DNA of 64,000 nt from Sclerotiophoma versabilis (lineage: Eukaryota; Ascomycota; Dothideomycetes; Pleosporales; Didymellaceae): positions 992,001-1,056,000 of the forward strand of contig JAAROD010000026.1 of NCBI GenBank assembly GCA_012274445.1, written 5' to 3'. The notes below the pieces were generated by a model, which ran no database searches, had not been told where the DNA came from, and saw only the letters and a program-made list of their open reading frames with translations. The translations under genes were made by a program, and so were the position numbers. This document shows positions 56,723-64,000 of the stretch, piece after piece; position 1 is the first letter of the stretch, and every line of letters starts with the position of its first letter.

Positions 56723-57737
56723 TCATGACGTGTCTGAGAAATACTTCTCCAAGATCTTATTCCGGTGTGCAATCAAGCGTTGCTGCGACATTAGCGCGTC
56801 GCGCAGGCGCGTGTCTAGCCAACCCTTGCCGAGCCCGTCGTCTAGCAACAGGTGCGTGTACGCGAAGACACTTGCGTCAAACAAGCCAGGCTTCTCTGAA
56901 CCGAAGAACCAGTCGTCGTCTCCAAGCAGCGAGTCGAGCGCCATCAACGCCTCTTCTGCTTGGTTGTACAAAGTCTCCCCGCTCACGATTGCCGAGAACT
57001 TTAATAATTCCTTCTCAGCAGCGAGACGTAGCTCGCGCGCTATTGTGAGGCGGACGAAGGGGTTGCTGGATGTAGGGAGGATGTAGAGTGGTTCCGCGAT
57101 CGAAGTGAAGTTGCTCGAGAGGTAAATACTGTAGAGCTGGGAATTATCAGCCACGGCTCCTTCAAGATGTGTCTATTGACGTACCCAGGCCCTCCGTATC
57201 CGGTAGTCGATAAGTGACAGGTATGATTCATAGCGACGGTCCTCTGATTCTTCGATGGCTGCCTCGCTGTTGTTTATCGTCCATCGCTGTAGTTTGCCTG
57301 AAGGTACCGGCTGTACAGGCTTGAGGGTGTCTGGCTGTGTGGGAAGGAGGAAAGGAAGGGCTCCACTTGGCGATGCATGGTTACTCGAGGCAGCGACGAG
57401 AAAATCGATGTTGGAAAACTTGAGATATGCCTGCAACAAACGTCAACCAAGAGTGTGAAATGGCCTGCGAAGTTGTTCGTACCTGCCACTTCAGACATGC
57501 TGGGTTGTATGACGGTGCGCCCTTTGATACTCCCTCGTGTGTAGTGAAGATATGTAGAACAGGGGTGCTGCGCTGCTGGGGCGCACGTTGTGGCAGATCG
57601 TTTATAGGATAGGTAACCAGTGGGAATCTATCGAACAGCTGTTTAATGGGCGTTGGCACGTTGAAAATACTGCGCGATGCCGGCCGTTGCGGAATCCGCC
57701 TCGGAGGCGCTTCGGTGTTGTCGTTGTCTTGAGACAT
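56723..57737 (-). CDS. SAM35: Tob38/Sam35-like metaxin of the mitochondrial SAM complex
   Basis: Outer-membrane assembly factor with GST-like N- and C-terminal domains. Three exons (57737-57483, 57430-57185 and 57136-56723) give 304 aa. Marks of the fungal Tob38/Sam35 branch are 'FNVPTPIKQLFDRFPLVTYP', 'GAPSYNPACLKWQ|AYLKFSNIDF' (joined over the first 52-nt intron), 'NHASPSGALPFLLP' and the C-terminal GST-like 'FFGSEKPGLFDASVFAYTHL'. This branch is peripheral on the cytosolic face and helps insert beta-barrel proteins. There is no membrane helix, as expected for Sam35 and unlike Sam37. Confidence 0.82.
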
Positions 57738-60700
57738 TACTAATTAATGACAATGCGCGAACAGCTTCTGTTGTTTGTGTCGCAAAAGTTAGTGATGTCG
57801 CTCGGAGGAGAGCTTGCTCGCCTGCACTTGCCGTTTCAAGCCGATCCTCCAGAGCTGCTCCAACGTCATTTCCAAGGCGGCCGTGCTCAACAGCCTTTCC
57901 AGCATATCGGCACATCAGCAGCATTCATCAAACCAGCATTGAATCCATATTATTCATGCATGCTAGTTGCAAAGCCGTCAGTGCTGCTGCTGATCACAAA
58001 TCATGTCCCCATATAAGCAACCCCACGTTTGTGGTGTTTGTCAATCCCTGTTCAGTTCTTTGACTAGTCACAAAATCCTCCATGACGGTGATCCGATAAT
58101 AGAAACAATTAAAGAAAACTCATTGGAGCAATGCTTCGCTTGAGAGAGGCATAGATGCAGACGGTTTCGTGTGCTCTTGACAACTCGAGAAGCGTTCCAA
58201 TTAGAGTGAATTGCGTGCTTGAACAAGAAGGCGATATCTAATATCGAATGCCCTGAGCTTCTATACACCTCTATCGAACACCGGTGCGGAATACTTGATG
58301 TTAGGGAAGCCAGAGGTCTTGACGTTCGGTAGATTTCAGAATGGTTGATTGAAAGTACTCAGCCTTTGTCACAAGAATTATCCATCGAATGAGCAGACAC
58401 TGCTCGTCTCGGCGTTCTTTAAGTCGCTCATAGCAGAGATCCTCAAAAAAAAAAGCACCTCAGTGATACAAACTGTGGAGGCGAGTCCAGATCTTGGCTA
58501 TCGCAAAGTCATGCTTGGGGTTCTGACGCAGTCCTCGCCTTAACTACTAGAACATGCCACAGGTTCAGCATGGAGCTTCTATCTCATCGCTATCATGCTG
58601 TCTTCAGGATACCTTCAGTTCAGCGTTCAAACTTGGCTGTAATTACATTTGGGATGACTCTCTTCGTATCAACTAAAACAATGGAGATGATTGGGAGCAT
58701 GAGTCCGCTTGAATACTGGACGGCAACATCATGCTGAGGCATCATTTCTTTTATCTGAGAACTTGCAGCATGTTGAATTTCACATCACATCGACTCAATC
58801 TATGTACTGTGCATTCAAGGCTTGTTGATGACGGTTGAATTTATTTGGTGGACGAATCCTTATGGCACGTCAACGAATAAGCACCCCAACATCGGCAGAA
58901 AGGCGCATTTGGTATACAGACCTGACCTTTGATATAAGATGTACCTCATTGAGTTGGCAAAATTCACGGACACACTTGGAATTGGCGCCATCATCGTGGT
59001 GCCGTTATACATGAAGGAGCTTGACGCGGCTTTCTCTCTGTTCTTTTGGAAAGAATCAAAGAATCCTTCTGGCATCTATCAACGATTTTGCATGATTTCC
59101 ATGGTTAGTTCGTTCTATACAGACCAGATGATCACGAGATATAGCACAATCAAGCAGCATTAAAGCAACATCTTCGAAGACGACCTCATTGATTCAGAAG
59201 GGATCTAAATTTGCACAATTTTTCTGATATAGATCCTCAGACCTATGATCGCTGCCAACATCGAGTGTGACATTTGTATGAGACAGCATGCTTTAGCACA
59301 GCGAGAAAGGATATCTTGAGGATTACAACAAGAGAACAGCAATAGCGGCACCGCCAACCAGTCAAGCAAGCAAACAGTACCTGAGCCGAGCTCTATGGTT
59401 CAAGTAGTGGCATTGGCGAAATATGAAGTCGTTCTTGAGAATAGTGGTTTCTGCAGGTAATGCACAATGTTCTGATTTCGGTGCTGGCTAGACAGCGTCA
59501 TAGAGCGGTTTGATAGCCCACTAATTGCATTCTACCTTCCTTCTACACGTAATCACAATAACACGATTGCAGCTTCTGGACTGACCGTTGTGTTGGACCT
59601 GCTTGCGTCTATTTCTCCCCTTCCAGAGCATTTGTGCACATGTTGACTACGAACGATTTCTTATCAGCAGCCCTTTGCCCATGACTATTACTCTTCGTCA
59701 CAGACGGTGCCTTTGGCTCGCCAACTTTCTCCCACCAAGGTATCTTGCGTTCGTGCCCTGCAATATTCGGAGGATCGATCGGAGTATCTATATGACGTGA
59801 GACAACGGTCGACAGCAGCGGGAAAGCAACTACAAATGTCAGTCAATCCATAGCGAAGATGAGATATAATTACCCTCAGCCGAGTTTCGGCGCCTGTTCT
59901 CAGCGGTTTCCATCTCGAAGACCGGTTGAACCTGGCTCTTTTCAAACAGATTGGCCAAGTCTTTTCCTGGAGAGTAAGCTCAATAGTGAGGTATGATATC
60001 GGAAGAACTTACTCACAGAGTAGTATGTTAGATCGGGGGCTCTAGAAGATGTTGAATGGGTGGTTTTAGACAGAGATTTCTTCAATGAGCGGCTATGAAA
60101 ATGAGGCAGAAGAAATATCTATAAGGAAGAATGGGTCCCAACCGAATATCAGTTGCCAGGATAAGTCCAAGCCAACTGCCCGGAATCAGGCAACAATTGC
60201 CGACGTTGCAGAGACGAGATGATTTCTCGTCACAACGAGCATAGCTTTTCTTCCGCATCCAGTCAAGCTAGAGATATGTGAGAAGTCCAAGCTGTACGAC
60301 ACTCGTCACCGGGAGATGCTAATTCATCCTCCAGAACCGCACATTCTTTTTCTTTCTTCTCAGGAAGATGCAGGCAAAAGGGTCTGTCATGGTAGATCAC
60401 TGCATCTCCTCCAGATAGAGCTCATGCGCAGCACCTAATCTTGCAGGTCCATGCAAGCGCGTCACATTCGTCATAAGAAAGGGAAAGGAGCGGTAAGTTT
60501 CGCGAAGCTGCCAGTAAACAATCTGCCCCTGCAACACCGCATGAAGGACCCACAAATCGCCCGTTGTAATTCATGTTGGAACAAGAAGAGAAGTAACAGA
60601 CGCAGTATCCCTAGACAGAGACGTGCCTATCTCGGGTGGCGGCCAAGAAAGCGGTCTCGACTTGCATGTGACTTGCTCTGCTGTTCGCAAACCATGCGAG

Positions 60701-63700
60701 TAAATGGTAACACCCGCGCTTTAGCTCAAAATTCTCATACATGCAAGTGTGAAGCGAACGCATCTGGTGAACGAATCGACCATCAACTCGCCATAGCCAT
60801 ATGCGAGCGTTTAAATCCGGGTCCACATGGACCTCAATAGCACGGACCGTCCATGAAAGTTGTGATGCCTCTTCATCTGAGCCACTGCCACTTGATAGAA
60901 TCACAGAAAGCAAAGCATGCATTTTCGCAGTCTGACAGCACTAATGAGTTAGTCCTTTGCGTCACGGGAGGTACTGCCCTGTCACCAGTGCCACACAATA
61001 TGCCATTCACTCGAACAAGAAGGTTTGGACCCACAAGCCGGCTTCCGTGCGGCAGCTACTGGGGTCACTTTCCGCTCGCCTACCCGGTTGCTGACCTTCT
61101 GCAAGTGCTGCTTCGACGATGCACACTCGGTTACCTTAAGGCCTTGTACATGGATTAGGAGCCAACGGCTATGAACCCAGCAACAGCATCCAGGGACAGC
61201 GTGAAATACCACTTATAAATGATTGATTGGCTGAGAAATACTAGGTATGTCGAAGTCTCGCCGGAGGTGTGGGTGAGAACGAACCTGACTGGCCGGGGAT
61301 GAAAGGGGACCGCAGTACAGACAGTATTGGCAACATGGGAGTGCGCAGATAATCTGAGAATAAGCTGCCAAGCTTGGGCAATGTTGAAGTGACCTGGCGA
61401 AAGGAATGATCTGCTGCTTTGTCTAGAGATGCTTGAGGGCTGGTCGATCGTTTTCCCGCCTTTTGCGTGAAGATATGTTGAATTCAGTGGACAAGCGATG
61501 AAAGACCATACAATACGGTGTTTAGCATTTCGGGCTCCTTACCCGGCCGTTAGAAATGTCCTCGGTGTTAGTGAATTTGCACAAAGCAGAGCTTGGCAAC
61601 GCAATATTCGACGTGCTTGAGATGCTTTTTCAATTTTCTGCATTGGACGCATGTCAAACGGATCTAGGTTGTTCAATTGCTGCCCATTTCATCCACCAAG
61701 CGCTTGCGTGGTACTTCGTAGTGCTGCTCAATACACACGCGCAGAGCTCGAGGTGGGCAGTTGCCTGTTGGAAAGAGCGGTCAGTTTCAGTACCAGACCT
61801 ACTGTGTGAATGCACAACCAAAATTCGCGGCGTCGTGGTGTCACACAATTTGAGGGGCCTTACCAATTGGTTAGATTTAAGGCCGTTACGATTGGAAAGC
61901 AATGGACAAGCTGCGACACGACTGCTGCGAATGAAGACCCGGAATAGCGGTAATCACGTTCTACAGAAACACACGGAACAGTGAATTGTATTTTCAGTAT
62001 TTTTGTTTATTGGGCCACAGTGGTTCACCGTCGATTACACGCAAAGAAACCATGGGTAGTCAGCGAACACTACCTGATAGTTCCTAACTACTTGTAGCAG
62101 TAGATTTATAAATTATGATTGACTTGGTTCGCAGCTTTCTCTTCGATGTATTGTCTTTGCATGCTCAAGAATCATGGTCCAGCTCATTGGGTTGTCCGCG
62201 CACTGCAGCCACCGCCACGAGATGGAGGCATAAAGGGCCGAATTGACACATGCAATGCAGCATGGCCTGTGGCATATTAGAATGCAATGATGGTTCGATT
62301 CTCTCTGACAAGCTGTATTGCTGTCTGGGATATCAAGCGACAGGTTGGGTACCTGAAGAAGTGGATTCACAGTGACGGGCCGCGTCCACGCAGCTGCGCC
62401 CTGGGCCGCTTCCCGTCAGTCCACAGGAGCTATGATCTCTCTGCAGGAGAATAATTCAGTAAAACGCACGTCTAAGCGAGCATTCACCGGTGAGTTGGCT
62501 AGAAACCGATTGGCGGCGGCTCAGCGCCATGTCGGCGACCACGATGAAACCGCCCCTATGAGCGGCAGGTCAACACGCGTTCCATCGCAATGTTGTTTAC
62601 AGCTATGAATGATAGGGTGATATAACTGGCCAGATTTACAAGGAAAACAAGGACTAGGGCCGTGGAGGACCGTGGCACGGGCCAGCACGTCGGTGTACCA
62701 GCCTTGCTGCTGGGCAAAGTGACACGACGAATGGCTGAGGGGAAGACATCAGGGTCCCAATCTCTCCTCAAGCATCATGACGTCCTGTACGGAGTTTGGT
62801 CGATTTTATAGGTGGCTTGCGGAATGCGCCACGCATCTCGTACCTTGTTGTGGCTCAGCGCTGTTTGATATTGCGGAAAACGGAATGGTCTTGGCCCTAC
62901 CGCAGGATGTGATAAACAGTTAACCCGTTTCTTATGCTAGAGGCGGCCTCCCAGGATGGCTAACGCGGGATCTCTTGATGATGGTTACGGGGGCGGAAAC
63001 ACTTTGGGATCTGCGACCCCAGCCGCGCCTTCCACCACAGGGCATGCTACGAGTTCGCGTTGTCACCATTCATCTGGCACAAAAATTCCAAATCAAAGTA
63101 ACAGGAAGCCTGGGTCACGAAAGTCAGAGTCAACGGCTGACTTCAGTGAATAGATCGGCCCAAGTTTTATTACATCAATGTGGCGCAGCTTGTTAACCAT
63201 GTTAGGACACGCTAGCGGCATTGGCAACTGACGGCTCATCTCTTGACTATTGCAGAGCCCGATTAGGTTGTCTTTGCCTTCTGCTGTGGTGTGAAAAGGC
63301 AGACAAAAAGTCGAAGAGCGATCAGATCATGCGAGTCACGGTTCGTTTCAACTAGCGCCGAGTTGCGCTCAAGCTGTCGGTAGTGCACGGATGGCTAGGC
63401 CGCGATAAGACAACTGAATGAGTCACGAGGTGATGTTGATGGCTCGGTGGCGGTACCCATAGCGTCAGATTTATAAGGAGCAGGCAGTGTAGTGGGCGCG
63501 CAGAGGCTGCTCAGCCTCGCTCATCTCTCGATAGAAAACGCGTTCCTGACTGGACGTGCTGTAATCGTAAAGATTCTTAAGACCTTATGTCTCCAGATGT
63601 CTAGTAACTCTTTCCTTAATCTTCAGTTTGGGTGTTGTAGTCAACAGCCAGCCCAAAGCCCAGCCGGGTACTGGTGTCCGTTTGCTGTAATCTCCAGAGA

Positions 63701-63871
63701 TTCTCAATAAAGGTGAGAAATTTACATCTTTCAAAGGTCTATGGAAACTGACGTACCTACCAAACTATAGGAACACGATGTCAACCCATCGAGACGCCGA
63801 CAAAGGTCACTCTATTATCATCTAGATCCATCACAACGAGTCCAAACATGATGTCTCGGGCAATATTTGCG
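57738..63871. other. gene-poor region, 6 kb
   Basis: No frame here has a recognisable domain. The longest frames are short, often overlap frames on the other strand, and lack consistent codon bias. Examples are 60451-60840 (129 codons, plus), 61556-61984 (142 codons, plus) and 58860-59075 (71 codons, minus). One A10 run lies near 58447. Possible small secreted or lineage-specific genes cannot be excluded. I could not delimit terminal repeats or a transposase. Confidence 0.5.
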
Positions 63872-64000
63872 CTACCAGTGTCTCTGAGCGCTCCCTTCCT
63901 TCGGCTTTCTCGAGACAACATCAGCGTCCTTGTTACTGATACCCACGGGCGGAAATAAATTGGCGCTATCACCAGGAGGATTCACAATAGGGTCCACAGG
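63872..64000 (-). CDS. possible C-terminal end of a gene cut by the right edge
   Basis: On the minus strand the frame is open from the edge for 42 codons to a TAG at 63874-63872, reading 'PVDPIVNPPGDSANLFPPVG' and then a hydrophilic tail ending AQRHW. Composition (Pro, Asp, Lys) looks more like coding sequence than its surroundings. It is too short to assign, and a competing frame overlaps it. Confidence 0.25.
   Translation of the reverse strand, partial: PVDPIVNPPGDSANLFPPVGISNKDADVVSRKPKEGSAQRHW

Noticed and set aside
60451..60840. 129-codon plus-strand frame in the gene desert
   Set aside because: Basic, motif-free, and overlapped by a 103-codon frame on the minus strand; no reason to prefer either.
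61556..61984. 142-codon plus-strand frame in the gene desert
   Set aside because: Starts with ATG but shows no domain, no signal peptide and no neighbour context; too weak to annotate.
1..64000. tRNA, rRNA and CRISPR signals
   Set aside because: I looked for T-loop GGTTCGA contexts with matching acceptor stems and for regular repeat-spacer arrays. The GTTCGA occurrences (for example near 18046, 25999 and 28007) lack stems, and no array exists.

Overview
The window reads as nuclear DNA of a filamentous ascomycete (Pezizomycotina, most likely a dothideomycete-type fungus). Genes are dense and lie on both strands. Most have one to six short GT-AG introns (about 45-90 nt) with CTNAC-like branch sites. 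The recognisable proteins are fungal: Mkt1, Tea4/Bud14, Efl1, Dsn1, a Tob38/Sam35-like metaxin, two Zn2Cys6 regulators and several MFS carriers. I see no tRNA, rRNA, CRISPR array or intact transposon.

Layout. 0-5 kb: the 5' end of a 2OG-Fe(II) oxygenase running off the left edge, divergent from MKT1, then an F-box-like protein. 6-17 kb: TEA4-type SH3 polarity protein, a tandem-PH protein (Opy1-like) and the ribosome-maturation GTPase EFL1. 17.9-20 kb: a decayed patch with a PNG1 C-terminal relic, a fungal protein resembling the S1-protease-like family and a frameshifted tail-anchored protein relic. 20.6-24.9 kb: a Jlp1-like sulfonate dioxygenase followed by a Soa1-like sulfur-compound transporter, a plausible sulfonate-assimilation pair. 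25-29 kb: an AT-rich repeat-bearing spacer and a large Zn2Cys6 regulator. 30-37 kb: a Mpv17/PMP22 protein, an unrecognised Cys-containing fungal protein and a Pro/Gln-rich vWA protein. 37.8-43.3 kb: an MFS sugar-type transporter divergent from a Yfh7-like P-loop kinase, then a second Zn2Cys6 regulator whose zinc-cluster exon junction lacks the normal AG acceptor. 43.9-47 kb: IRC6/p34-like, SMD3 and GEP4. 49-57.7 kb: PSD2-type phosphatidylserine decarboxylase, DSN1, a SAM methyltransferase and SAM35/TOB38. 57.7-64 kb: a gene-poor stretch with no recognisable intact gene, plus a possible C-terminal exon at the right edge.

Most of the window is conserved housekeeping: translation control and ribosome maturation, splicing, kinetochore, mitochondrial lipid and import, cell polarity. 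Accessory content sits in two metabolic islands (20.6-24.9 and 37.8-43.3 kb), in the decayed patch and in the 6 kb gene desert. All exon structures were inferred by eye from reading frame, splice motifs and family conservation. Exon sums divide by three in every complete multi-exon model.
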